NCBI GenBank assembly: GCA_946188345.1
Contig: CAMHUI010000012.1
Location: 1-63,451 of the forward strand
Direction: 5' to 3'
Length of the DNA stretch: 63,451 nucleotides
Origin: an uncultured Prevotellaceae bacterium
Lineage (GTDB): Bacteria; Bacteroidota; Bacteroidia; Bacteroidales; Bacteroidaceae
Below are positions 17,465 through 26,799 of this stretch, one piece after another. Position 1 is the first letter of the stretch. Every line of letters begins with the position of its first letter. The notes below the pieces were generated by a model. It worked only from the letters and a program-made list of their open reading frames with translations. It made no database searches and was not told the DNA's origin. A program made the position numbers and the translations under genes.

Positions 17465-19968
17465 ACCGCATCCTCACACTCTTTCTCACACTGTTTGCCA
17501 CCCTGGCCACTTTTGCCCAGGGCAGCGTCCGCGGAAATGTTTCCGACAAGACCACCGGCGAAGGCCTCGGCTTCGTCAGCGTTAAGATAACCCGTCAAGG
17601 CACCGACCAGTTCGTCGGCGGAGCTACCACCGACACCGAAGGCTTCTTCCAGGTGAAGGGCCTCGCGGCGGGCCGATATACCGCCACCTTCACGATGATG
17701 GGCTATAAGACGCTGTCGCGCGACTTTGCCGTCACTTCGGCCAAGCCCGAGGTCCACCTGCAGAACCTTCGTCTGGCTGAGGATGCCAAGATGCTCGGCG
17801 AGGTCACCGTCACCGGCCAGCAGTCGGCAATGCGCCTGGAGGTAGACCGCAAGTCGTTCGACGTCTCACAGGACATCGCCAACGCCGGACAGTCGGCCTC
17901 AGAAGTGCTGGAGAACATTCCGAGCGTCGAGGTAGATACCGACGGCAACATCTCGTTGCGCGGCAACGAGAGCGTAGAGGTGTGGATCAACGGCAAGGCC
18001 TCCGGCCTGACCACCGACAACCGCGCCCAGATACTCCAGCAGCTGCCTGCCGAGAGTATCGAGCGCATCGAGGTCATCGACAATCCATCGGCCAAATTCT
18101 CGGCCGAAGGCTCTGCCGGCATCATCAACATCGTGCTGAAGAAAGACCGCAAGCCCGGCTACTACGGTTCCGTGCAGGCTGGCGGCACCACACGAGGCGG
18201 CGCCAACAGTAGCTTCAACATCAACTACAACTCAAGCATCGTCGATGCCTACCTGAACGTGGGCTACCGCCACCGCAACAACACCGGCAAGGCTGAGAGC
18301 ACCCAGACCTATCCCCTCTCCGACGAGTGGCAGCGCTATGCCTCACGCTCTACCAACCAAGGCAACAACCTCTTCACCCGCGGCGGACTGACCTTCCATG
18401 CCGGCAGTCGCGACGACATCACACTCTCCGGAATGATGATGCATGGCGGACGCCACAGCTGGTCGACAACCCCCTACCATTATGGAGCCGGCGACTTTGA
18501 GACCATGCTGATGACGCGCCGGACGACCAGCGGCGGACACATGCACATGCTCCACGGCGAACTGAACTGGCAGCATCACTTCACAGAGGACGGACGCCAC
18601 TTCCTCGACGTCACCCTCAGCGGCGGACGATGGCGCAACAACGACGACAACGTCTACCAGGACTCCACCATCATCTACCCCACTCCCACCTCCCAGCTAC
18701 CCACCACCTACAGCTACCAGAGCAGGCCCATGCACATCAACAACCGAAACTACGAGGTCAAGGTGGACTACGAGAACCCCGTCACCGAACAGTTCAAGGT
18801 GCAGGCAGGCTATCAGGGACGCTTCTCCCACGAGAACACGCCGCAGGAGTCGTATGCCGACGACCAGCACTGGGACGGCAGCAATGCCGCGGAAGACCAG
18901 GCCTTCTTCAACCGGTTCATCTACGACATGGACCTTCACGCAGCCTATACCACCCTGACCTATAACTTCGGTAAGTTCGGACTCATGGGCGGCTTGCGGG
19001 GAGAATACTGGAAGGTGCACACCGAGAGCCTCAACTGGGCTCAGGAGCACGGCACCCAACCGCAGCCGACACCCTTCGAGAAAGACTACTTCCAGCTCTT
19101 CCCCTCGCTCTTCGCCTCCTATCAGCTCACTCCCAACGACCAGCTGCAGCTGAACTACACGCGCCGGCTGCGCCGACCCTGGGGCGGACAGCTCAACTCC
19201 TTCCGCGACACACGCGACGCCACACGCATCTCATTCGGTAACCCAGAGCTGACACCGGAGTTCTCCAACTCCTTCTCGTTCAACTACCTGCGCACATGGA
19301 CCGAGCACTCCATGCTCCTCTCGGCCTACTACCGACCCACCACCGACGTCATGCAGCGCATCAACTGGATCTCATCAGCCGACGGCATCATGTATCAGAC
19401 CAACAAGAACGTCGCACGAAGCCAGAGCTCGGGACTCGAAGCCACGGTGAAGAACAAGCTGTTCCGCATCCTCGACCTCTCCACCAACCTCAACGCCTAC
19501 TACTACCACCTCGACGGCTTCGACTACTACATCGACGGACAGACCGTCACCGGCCGCTCGCAGCACAGCTTCACCTGGAACGCCCGCATGCAGGCATCCG
19601 TCATCCTGCCCTACGACGTCTCCATGCAGCTCAGCGGGCGCTACCGCTCACGACAGGCCATCAGCCAAGGCTACCGCAAGGCTGGCTACGACATCGACCT
19701 CGGTATCCGAAAGAACTTCTTCCAGAAAAAACTCGTGCTCTCCGTCAACTGCCGCGACCTGCTCAACTCACGACGCTTCCGCAACTACACGTCGAACGAC
19801 ACCTTCCAGCGCCACCAACTCTTCCGCCGGGGCGGACGAAACGTCATCGTCACACTCACCTGGAACTTCGGCTCGAGCAATGCCAAGAAACCTGAAGGCC
19901 GCGAAGGAGAAGGAGAACAGGACGACCAGCAGAACGACAGCTTCAGCAGCGGAATGGGAGAAGAATAA
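17461..19968 (+). CDS. TonB-dependent outer-membrane barrel receptor
   Basis: 835 residues. A signal peptide (TLFATLATFAQG) is followed by a carboxypeptidase-regulatory-like domain (about 20-105, SVRGNVSDKTTGEGLGFV), a plug (SDVLEN-type EVLENIPSVEVDTDGNISLRG), then a beta-barrel. It has no SusC TonB-box motif and is not followed by SusD, so it belongs to the OMP_b-brl_3 type and not to the SusC type. The C-terminal end is rich in Glu/Asp/Gln and lacks the usual terminal aromatic. Its ligand is unknown. It is coupled to the S41 protease before it. Confidence 0.85.
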   Translation: MNRILTLFLTLFATLATFAQGSVRGNVSDKTTGEGLGFVSVKITRQGTDQFVGGATTDTEGFFQVKGLAAGRYTATFTMMGYKTLSRDFAVTSAKPEVHLQNLRLAEDAKMLGEVTVTGQQSAMRLEVDRKSFDVSQDIANAGQSASEVLENIPSVEVDTDGNISLRGNESVEVWINGKASGLTTDNRAQILQQLPAESIERIEVIDNPSAKFSAEGSAGIINIVLKKDRKPGYYGSVQAGGTTRGGANSSFNINYNSSIVDAYLNVGYRHRNNTGKAESTQTYPLSDEWQRYASRSTNQGNNLFTRGGLTFHAGSRDDITLSGMMMHGGRHSWSTTPYHYGAGDFETMLMTRRTTSGGHMHMLHGELNWQHHFTEDGRHFLDVTLSGGRWRNNDDNVYQDSTIIYPTPTSQLPTTYSYQSRPMHINNRNYEVKVDYENPVTEQFKVQAGYQGRFSHENTPQESYADDQHWDGSNAAEDQAFFNRFIYDMDLHAAYTTLTYNFGKFGLMGGLRGEYWKVHTESLNWAQEHGTQPQPTPFEKDYFQLFPSLFASYQLTPNDQLQLNYTRRLRRPWGGQLNSFRDTRDATRISFGNPELTPEFSNSFSFNYLRTWTEHSMLLSAYYRPTTDVMQRINWISSADGIMYQTNKNVARSQSSGLEATVKNKLFRILDLSTNLNAYYYHLDGFDYYIDGQTVTGRSQHSFTWNARMQASVILPYDVSMQLSGRYRSRQAISQGYRKAGYDIDLGIRKNFFQKKLVLSVNCRDLLNSRRFRNYTSNDTFQRHQLFRRGGRNVIVTLTWNFGSSNAKKPEGREGEGEQDDQQNDSFSSGMGEE

Positions 19969-20060
19969 AGGAACTTATCACGTTTAAAATGAAGCGTCTG
20001 TCCCCTTTGTTCGTTTATGGCTAAGCGTTTGCTTATCATATAGTCCATTTATTCCCCAGA

Positions 20061-20130
20061 GTCCGTAGACAAAAGTCCGTATGCTTGTCCGTCATACTCC
20101 TGTTCCGCCGCCAGTAGGGTGTCTACGGAC
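20061..20130. repeat. Inverted pair before repeat copy 1
   Basis: GTCCGTAGAC (20061-20070) and GTCTACGGAC (20121-20130) are exact inverse complements 50 nt apart. Both lie between the receptor gene and the 430-bp repeat. I see no gene in 19969-20170. Confidence 0.45.
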
Positions 20131-20169
20131 CATGAGGACGAAAAGAACCAACAGCATAAGCGCCATAAG

Positions 20170-20590
20170 TCTTCTGAATTATCTTTACAAAAGTCCCCGA
20201 ATTCCGCGCTGAGAAGGCCCACTTTCTGAAATTATTTTCCTTCGGTCGCAAATAACGCAGCCATGAGCCATCACACGCAACCCGTTGACAGTGAGACAGA
20301 TAGCGTTTTCGGCCTTGATAACCACCGACAAACCGACCAACTTGTCCGACCTTTCGGACAGCGAAAAGCTACCTTTCGTTCAGACTTTAGGTACAAAAGT
20401 CATGACGAAAAGTAAGAAATCGTGATGCGATATCTAAGAAATCATCGGGCGAATCGGTACAAAAGTCCATGCGATTTGTACCAAAAGTCTCCGGCTCGCC
20501 TTAGAAATCGTCAAAAAAATGGCCCTAAAAGTCGAAACCTTTTTCTAGAACACCCGAAAATCCTGACAAGATTTTTCGGTAAAAAAAGCT
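20170..20590 (-). repeat. 430-bp dispersed repeat, copy 1 (inverted)
   Basis: Read on the minus strand, this matches copies at 33769-34197 and 53225-53655 along its length, with mostly point differences and a few short indels. Shared landmarks are a GATTTTCGGG..GTTCTAGAAAAA block, GGCGAGCCGGAGACTTTTGG, GTACAAATCG, GACTTTTGTACC, GGTGGTTATCAAG, TGGCTCATGGCTGCGTTATT and GTGGGCCTTCTC. No gene of the window reads into it. The remaining gap 20591-20873 holds the SusC promoter and leader. It begins about 285 bp before the susC ATG. Confidence 0.9.
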
Positions 20591-20766
20591 GACAACAGCG
20601 GGTACTTATTCAGAGTGAATGGAAGACGCTACATGCGCCACTCAAAAACTGTAACCCTTCCAGAGCGAGGACTCCAGCGTTTCTTCCATTGCCCCCATGA
20701 ACTTATCTAGCACTGGGTTTTAATAATTTTTAACTCGTTGAGAGGTGCGGAATGTGTTTTTATTCG

Positions 20767-20774
20767 TATTTTTG
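20767..20774 (+). promoter_or_regulatory. -7 box of the SusC/D locus
   Basis: TATTTTTG (TAnnTTTG) followed by GCATCC. A leader of about 90 nt runs to ATG 20874. A -33 TTTG at the right spacing is not clear. No sigma/anti-sigma or hybrid two-component gene lies nearby. Confidence 0.55.
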
Positions 20775-20873
20775 CATCCACTTACGCGTGAGCGCAGGCG
20801 CAAACCAATTATTTATATAAGTTGAGACCTAAGCAATAATAAATAAAAACATAATAAATTAAAAACAAATCGT

Positions 20874-23800
20874 ATGAAGAATTCAACTCTTTTACGGAAG
20901 ACTCTGTTCTTCCTGACGCTCTTGCTGTCGGTGCCTATGGCAGTTTCGGCACAGGAGGTAAAGGGAACCGTGACTGATGCTTCCACGGGTGAGCCGCTCA
21001 TCGGCGTCACCGTGAAAGTGGTCAACGCACAGGGCATGGCTGTCACCGACCTCGATGGTGCCTATACCATCAAGGCCAGCGAGAGCGACCGCCTGCAGTT
21101 CTCTTATCTGGGCTACGAGGATGAAGTCGTGAAGGTGGGCAACCGCCGCTTCGTCGACGTGGCTATGAAGACCGAGGTGCAAAGCCTCAACGACGTCGTC
21201 GTCATCGGTTACGGTACTCAGAAGAAGGCCGACCTGACGGGCGCCGTCGGCGTGGTGGACATGAAGGAAGCCAAGAAGACGGCAGCCACCAACATCTACG
21301 AGATGCTGCAGGGCCAGGTGCCGGGCGTATCAGTCTCTACGACGGGCGCTCCGGGCCAGATGAGCCAGGTGCAGATTCGTGGTGTGGGCTCGTTCAACAC
21401 CGTCGGCCCGCTCTACGTCCTTGACGGCATGATTGTGAACGACGTGAACCACCTCAACCCCAACGAAATCGAGTCGATGCAAGTCCTGAAGGACGCCTCA
21501 GCCGCCGCCATCTACGGTGCGCGCGGTGCCAACGGCGTCATCATCATCGAGACCAAGAAAGGTAAAAAGGGACAGCCCACGCTCGACATCAGCGCCACAT
21601 GGAGCGTCACCGACATGCCGAAGAAAATCGACATGATGTCGGCCACCGACTTCATGCGCTACAACGAGCAGGCCTACCTGAACGCCGGCGAGGTGTGGCC
21701 CGCCAACCAGTATGCCATCGACATGATTGGCCAGCAGATTCCCTATACCGACTGGCAGAAGGCTAAATATCAGACCGGCTTCACGCAGGACTACAACGTG
21801 CTCTACGCACAAGGTTCCGACAACGTGAACATGGCGCTGGGCGGAGGCTATATGGACCAGACCGGTGTCATCGACGGACCTGAGTATCAGCGCTTTACGG
21901 CCCGACTCAACGCCGACGCCACCTACGGCATCCTGAAGATCGGAGCCAACTCGACCTTCCAACACACCATCAGCCATGAGACAACGGGCGGCAGCTTCTG
22001 GAACACCCTGTCGATGCCCAGCGTCATCCCCGTCTACGACCCCGATGAAAGTTCACATCGTGGAGGCTATGGCTATGGTAACGGAAACTTCCTGACCTAC
22101 ACCAGCAACCCCATCGGCGAGCAGCAGCGCTATCAGGACCTCTCGGTCAACAACCGCGTCATCGCCAATGCCTTTGCCGAACTGAAGCTCTTCAAGCACT
22201 TCACCTACAAGCTGAACTTCGGTGTCGATGCCTGGTTCGGCCGTCATAAGAATTTCGACTATGGTTATACCGTGCGCATGAACTCTATCGAAACGCACTT
22301 CACCGATGCCCTCTACGACAACCGTGACCAGCGCGCAACGACCATCTTGGAGAATACGCTGACCTATCAGAACACCTTCGGCAAGCACAACGTCACGGCA
22401 CTCATCGGACACACCGCCGAGGATGTCAACTGGCACTGGCTTGAGGCCGTGGGCTACGACCAGCAGGTAGACGGACTCGTAGAGATTGACCTCTCGAACG
22501 ACAAGCATAACATGTCGGGTTCGGAGCAGGAGCGCCGCCAGCTCTCCTACATCGGACGTATCGACTACAGCTACGACAGTCGCTATCTGGCTCAGTTCAA
22601 CTTCCGCAGTGACGGTTCCTCGAAGTTCGGTCCGAGCCACCGCCGCGGCTACTTCCCCTCGCTGTCACTCGGCTGGCGCATCTCAGAAGAAAAGTTCTGG
22701 GAACCCATCAAGGATGTCGTCGACAACCTGAAACTGCGTGCATCGTGGGGTAAGGTCGGTGACATGCAGTCGCTCGGCAACTACAGCTATATCCCCAGCA
22801 TCGACCACAGCGGACCCTACGAAGGCTTCTACGCCATCTTCGGCCCGTCGAAAAACGAGACCGTACTCTCTGGAGCCACCCAGAGCGCCATGACCAACAT
22901 CAACCTGGGATGGGAGACCAAGACCACGACCAACGTCGGACTCGACTTCAACCTCTTCGGCAGCCGCCTCTTCGGTACCTTCGAGTGGTTCTATGCCAAG
23001 TCCACCGACCTGCTGCTCAACAAGCCCGAAGCCTGGTCGACAGGCGTAAGCTCCGTATGGACCAACTACGGCGAGATGCGCAACACCGGTGTCGAACTGA
23101 ACATCGGCTGGCGCGACAAGGTGGGCGACTTCACCTACTCCGCATCAGCCAACCTCTCAACCATCCGCAACAAAGTGCTCCGCATGGGTGAGGCATTCAA
23201 TATGCAGTCGTATACGCGAACCGAGGTGGGCCGCTCCATCAGCGACTTCTACCTGATTCCCTTCGACGGCATCTTCCAGTCGATGGACGAAGTCTACGCC
23301 CACACCGCCGTCGTCGACGGAGTCACGAAGATTATCCAGCCCAACGCCAAACCCGGCGACGTGCGCTATGTCGACGTGAACAACGACGGACAGATTGACA
23401 CCAACGACCGCACATGGTGCGGCTCGCCACTGCCCAAATTCGAACTCGGACTCAACGTTACACTCGCATGGAAAGACTTCGACTTCAACATGTTCTGGGC
23501 AGGAAAGTTCGGCAACAAAATCTACAACCAGCTGCGCAAGAACCTCCTGAACTTCAACGTCGACAACATTCCCGCCGACGTAACCCCATGGACATGGGAC
23601 ACCCCCTCGAACGAATATCCCCGCATGCTGGCCGGCACCACCTCAAACAACATCGAATACTGCGACCGCTTCCTCGAAAACGGCAGCTACTTCCGCCTGA
23701 AGAACGTCCAGCTGGGATACACCCTGCCCTCCTCTCTCTCACAGAAGATCTATGTACAAAAGGTACGCGCATACGTGAGCGGGACCAACCTCATCACCCT

Positions 23801-23921
23801 CACCGGATATAAAGGCTACGACCCCGATATCATCTGCACCTACGTCTATGCCCAGGGCATCGACAGCGGACAGTACCCATCCGTACGCCAAGTCAACTTC
23901 GGACTGCAGGTAACCTTCTAA
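20874..23921 (+). CDS. susC: SusC-type TonB-dependent transporter
   Basis: 1015 residues. A signal peptide (MKNSTLLRKTLFFLTLLLSV...AVSAQ) is followed by a carboxypeptidase-regulatory-like domain (EVKGTVTDASTGEPLIGVTV), the linker LNDVVVIGYGTQKKADLTG typical of SusC, a plug (VQIRGVGSFNTVGPLYVLDG, KDASAAAIYGARGANGVI), and a barrel ending VRQVNFGLQVTF. It imports oligosaccharides across the outer membrane with the lipoprotein encoded 51 bp downstream. The substrate is not predictable from the sequence. Confidence 0.96.
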   Translation: MKNSTLLRKTLFFLTLLLSVPMAVSAQEVKGTVTDASTGEPLIGVTVKVVNAQGMAVTDLDGAYTIKASESDRLQFSYLGYEDEVVKVGNRRFVDVAMKTEVQSLNDVVVIGYGTQKKADLTGAVGVVDMKEAKKTAATNIYEMLQGQVPGVSVSTTGAPGQMSQVQIRGVGSFNTVGPLYVLDGMIVNDVNHLNPNEIESMQVLKDASAAAIYGARGANGVIIIETKKGKKGQPTLDISATWSVTDMPKKIDMMSATDFMRYNEQAYLNAGEVWPANQYAIDMIGQQIPYTDWQKAKYQTGFTQDYNVLYAQGSDNVNMALGGGYMDQTGVIDGPEYQRFTARLNADATYGILKIGANSTFQHTISHETTGGSFWNTLSMPSVIPVYDPDESSHRGGYGYGNGNFLTYTSNPIGEQQRYQDLSVNNRVIANAFAELKLFKHFTYKLNFGVDAWFGRHKNFDYGYTVRMNSIETHFTDALYDNRDQRATTILENTLTYQNTFGKHNVTALIGHTAEDVNWHWLEAVGYDQQVDGLVEIDLSNDKHNMSGSEQERRQLSYIGRIDYSYDSRYLAQFNFRSDGSSKFGPSHRRGYFPSLSLGWRISEEKFWEPIKDVVDNLKLRASWGKVGDMQSLGNYSYIPSIDHSGPYEGFYAIFGPSKNETVLSGATQSAMTNINLGWETKTTTNVGLDFNLFGSRLFGTFEWFYAKSTDLLLNKPEAWSTGVSSVWTNYGEMRNTGVELNIGWRDKVGDFTYSASANLSTIRNKVLRMGEAFNMQSYTRTEVGRSISDFYLIPFDGIFQSMDEVYAHTAVVDGVTKIIQPNAKPGDVRYVDVNNDGQIDTNDRTWCGSPLPKFELGLNVTLAWKDFDFNMFWAGKFGNKIYNQLRKNLLNFNVDNIPADVTPWTWDTPSNEYPRMLAGTTSNNIEYCDRFLENGSYFRLKNVQLGYTLPSSLSQKIYVQKVRAYVSGTNLITLTGYKGYDPDIICTYVYAQGIDSGQYPSVRQVNFGLQVTF

Positions 23922-23972
23922 ACGCGGAATGAGAAAAGAGAAAAGAAGCACGAACAATAAAGAATAAAGCAT

Positions 23973-25589
23973 ATGAAAAAGTTCTTATTAAATATCATCC
24001 TTGCAGGCATGTTGGTAGGAGGGTTTACCTCCTGCGACGACGACTGGCTGTCGCTGAGCGACCCCAACCTTGAGACCGCCGACACCTTCTGGAAGACCAC
24101 CGACCAGTTCAACGAAGGACTTACCGCCGCCTACTCCACCTGGCGCCGCCCGGGATACTTCAGCCGCTGGTTCCAGGTGCTTACCATCCTGCGTGGCGAC
24201 GAGGGATGGAGCAACAGCCCCAACCCCGAGTTCATCGGCGATGCCAACTTCGTCATGACATCCTATAACTACGACTCCAACGAAGGACTGAACCTGCCTT
24301 GGCAGGCCATGTATAACAGCCTCTACTATGTGAATCAGGTCATCGACAACATGAACGACCACGGCTATCAGCTCTTCACACAGGAAGAAGCCGACAAGAT
24401 TCTCGGACAAGGCTACTTCATCCGCGGCGTGGCCTTCTGGGCCATCGCCGGCATCTACGGCAAAGGCCCACTGCAGACCAGTTCCGTAGAAGTCAACGGT
24501 CCCATCGGACTGCAGGAAGACCTTTACAAACAGGCCCTTGAAGACTTCACCAAGGCATCCGAACTGCTGCCCACCACCTGGCCCGCAGCCGAGGCCGGAC
24601 GTGCCACGAAAGGCGGTGCACTCGGCATGATGGCCCGTATGAACATGCAGCTGGCCGGCATGAAGTGCCACCGCCCGTGGGACGCCGAGAACCAGGATGC
24701 CATGCAGGCACAGGCCTACTGGGCTGCCGCCAAGAAGAACATCGAAGACATCTTCGCACTGGGCATCTACGACCTCGTACCCAACTGGATGGATAACTTC
24801 ACCGAGGCCAACGAGAACAACAAAGAGTCGCTCTTCGAGATCAACTTCAAGGAAGGCACCGTCAACGGTAAGGAAGTGGGCAACCAGCGTCCGAAGTTCC
24901 TCGGACTCTATGCCGGCTCCGGCTCCGGACTGTCGTGGGACGACGGTTCCGCACGCGAGTGGCTTCTCGACGCCTTCAACGAGGAGCGCGACAAGGATGG
25001 CAATATCGACATGCGTAAGTTCCACACCCTGTTCTACTACGACGAAGACGAACCCGAGACCACGACAGCCGTCTACTACGGTAAGACGTGGCAGGAGTGG
25101 AACTATGTGGAGCCTTTCCAGAAGAAATGCTACTGGAAGAAGTACACCAGCGTGGAGAACGACCCGAGTGCCACAGGCGAAGGCTACGTGACGGGTGTCA
25201 ACATCCGCATCCTGCGCCTGGCCGACGTTTACATGATGTATGCCGAGGTGCTCAACGAACTCAACGGCGACCGCTCCGTGGCCGTTGAATACCTGAACAA
25301 GGTGCGCCGCCGCGTCAACATGGCCGACCTCGACCCTGCCAACTATCAGACCTATGATGCGCTGATGAATCAAATCAAGCACGAGCGCCTGCTGGAGCTC
25401 TGCGGAGAGTGCGAGCGCTGGTTCGACCTCGACCGCTGGGGCGACATCCACGACCAGTCGAAGATCAATGAGCTCGCCGAGCGCGACGAGGACTTCAAGA
25501 CCTACCGCCTGGGCATCAGCCACCTCTGGTGCATCCCCAACCACGAAATCAATCTCCGTCCCGACCTCACACAGAACCCCGGGTACTAA
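23973..25589 (+). CDS. susD: SusD/RagB-type glycan-binding lipoprotein
   Basis: 538 residues. A lipoprotein signal with Cys21 (MLVGGFTSC) is followed by acidic CDDDWLSLSDP, helical TPR-like segments, and the C-terminal SusD signature ECERWFDLDRWGD plus NPGY end. It is the surface lid of the SusC transporter. It fits the usual SusC-SusD pair, same strand and adjacent. Confidence 0.95.
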   Translation: MKKFLLNIILAGMLVGGFTSCDDDWLSLSDPNLETADTFWKTTDQFNEGLTAAYSTWRRPGYFSRWFQVLTILRGDEGWSNSPNPEFIGDANFVMTSYNYDSNEGLNLPWQAMYNSLYYVNQVIDNMNDHGYQLFTQEEADKILGQGYFIRGVAFWAIAGIYGKGPLQTSSVEVNGPIGLQEDLYKQALEDFTKASELLPTTWPAAEAGRATKGGALGMMARMNMQLAGMKCHRPWDAENQDAMQAQAYWAAAKKNIEDIFALGIYDLVPNWMDNFTEANENNKESLFEINFKEGTVNGKEVGNQRPKFLGLYAGSGSGLSWDDGSAREWLLDAFNEERDKDGNIDMRKFHTLFYYDEDEPETTTAVYYGKTWQEWNYVEPFQKKCYWKKYTSVENDPSATGEGYVTGVNIRILRLADVYMMYAEVLNELNGDRSVAVEYLNKVRRRVNMADLDPANYQTYDALMNQIKHERLLELCGECERWFDLDRWGDIHDQSKINELAERDEDFKTYRLGISHLWCIPNHEINLRPDLTQNPGY

Positions 25590-25636
25590 TTGAATGAGTA
25601 TTTTGAAATAAATAATTAGTAATTAATGATTTGATT

Positions 25637-26719
25637 ATGAAGACAAACAGCATAAAATCATTAGCAATGAGTGCCCTCTGCATCGGGTCCCTCTTCGGGG
25701 GACTGGTGCTTGGGCTTACCAGCTGCACCGACATGGGCGGCGACGGCATCGATACGGTGCTGTGGGAAGGCTCGGTGAACCCCGACAATACCAGCTTCCA
25801 CAACCCCGTCTGGGAGCCTTCGCTCGACGGAGGAACCATCCTGAGAGGCGGCAACTCGTATGTAGCAATTTCTACTCCCACGGAATGGGCTCCGGGCCTG
25901 ACTTATCTCTGCCCCGTCGTCACATCCAAGGACCTTGCTACATGGGATAAGTCAACAGCCGACGCATTCACCGAGGAATCACTCCCCACGTGGTCTGAGG
26001 GTCGCATGAACTCGCTGACGGCAGACTTTGCCAAGATGTATACCAGCAGCACCAACAAATACTGGCTCTTCTACACGCTGGAAGGCCAGAATGCCATCGG
26101 CTGCGCCAACGCATCCTCACCGCAGGGTGTCTATACAGACCTTGGCAAGGTGGAGCTGAAGAACGACCCGCAGGGGCTGGCCAATCCATTCTTCTTCGTC
26201 CAGGCCAAGAATTTCTACCTCTGCTATAGCACAACCGACGGTGTCTACATCCAGAAATTGACCCTCAGCAAGACCGGGGCAACCGTGGGCTCATCCAACA
26301 ACCCCGTGAAGATTGCCGGTCCCGACTTCAAGGATGTGGCCGTATTCTGCAACTCTGCCAGCGACCTCTACATCTTCGGTGTCGTGAACAATGAAATCCG
26401 CTATGCACATGCAACAACGGCCATGGGTCCGTATGTCGACAAGTCGGGCACCAGCCTGGCCGAGGGCAGCAACGGCGAGCAACTCATCACAGCCAACAGC
26501 ACCTACAATGTTGTCGAGAACCCCATGCGCGCCTTTCTGAATTCCGATGCCACCCACCTGTTCCTGTGCTACAGCGCCGTAAAGGCCAGCCAGCCGACGC
26601 TCTCCAGCGGCTATGCCCGCAAACCGGTATTCGTTCAGCCTTTCGAGCTCGACGAGGACGGATGGCTCAAGGGAACAGCCACGCCTACGGAGGGATGGAC
26701 AGCTCCAAGATTTGAATAG
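25637..26719 (+). CDS. GH43-like five-bladed propeller lipoprotein
   Basis: 360 residues from ATG 25637; a TTG codon 6 bp upstream is in frame but unlikely. Lipobox LGLTSC with Cys30. The mature part begins NPVWEPSLDGGTILRGGNSY, resembling the first blade of GH43/GH32-type five-bladed propellers (a DP-x-hydrophobic-x-R-x-G-x-x-Y pattern), then WDKSTADAF, KYWLFYTLEG, IGCANASSPQGVY and FVQAKNFYLCY. I cannot place the catalytic Asp and Glu with confidence; the first-blade Asp is replaced by PSLDGGT. It may be an enzyme or a surface glycan-binding protein. Third gene of the SusC/D locus. Confidence 0.7.
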   Translation: MKTNSIKSLAMSALCIGSLFGGLVLGLTSCTDMGGDGIDTVLWEGSVNPDNTSFHNPVWEPSLDGGTILRGGNSYVAISTPTEWAPGLTYLCPVVTSKDLATWDKSTADAFTEESLPTWSEGRMNSLTADFAKMYTSSTNKYWLFYTLEGQNAIGCANASSPQGVYTDLGKVELKNDPQGLANPFFFVQAKNFYLCYSTTDGVYIQKLTLSKTGATVGSSNNPVKIAGPDFKDVAVFCNSASDLYIFGVVNNEIRYAHATTAMGPYVDKSGTSLAEGSNGEQLITANSTYNVVENPMRAFLNSDATHLFLCYSAVKASQPTLSSGYARKPVFVQPFELDEDGWLKGTATPTEGWTAPRFE

Positions 26720-26799
26720 AACAACCGCCTCCAGCCCTCGCAAGGGGCTGGAGGACTTAACCGTAAATCTATTTATTAACCATTATAAATTTAGTTTTT

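Noticed and set aside
23988..25544. A 518-codon frame on the minus strand opposite susD
   Set aside because: Antisense to a complete SusD with lipobox and C-terminal signature; composed of repetitive hydrophobic sequence without a recognisable domain.
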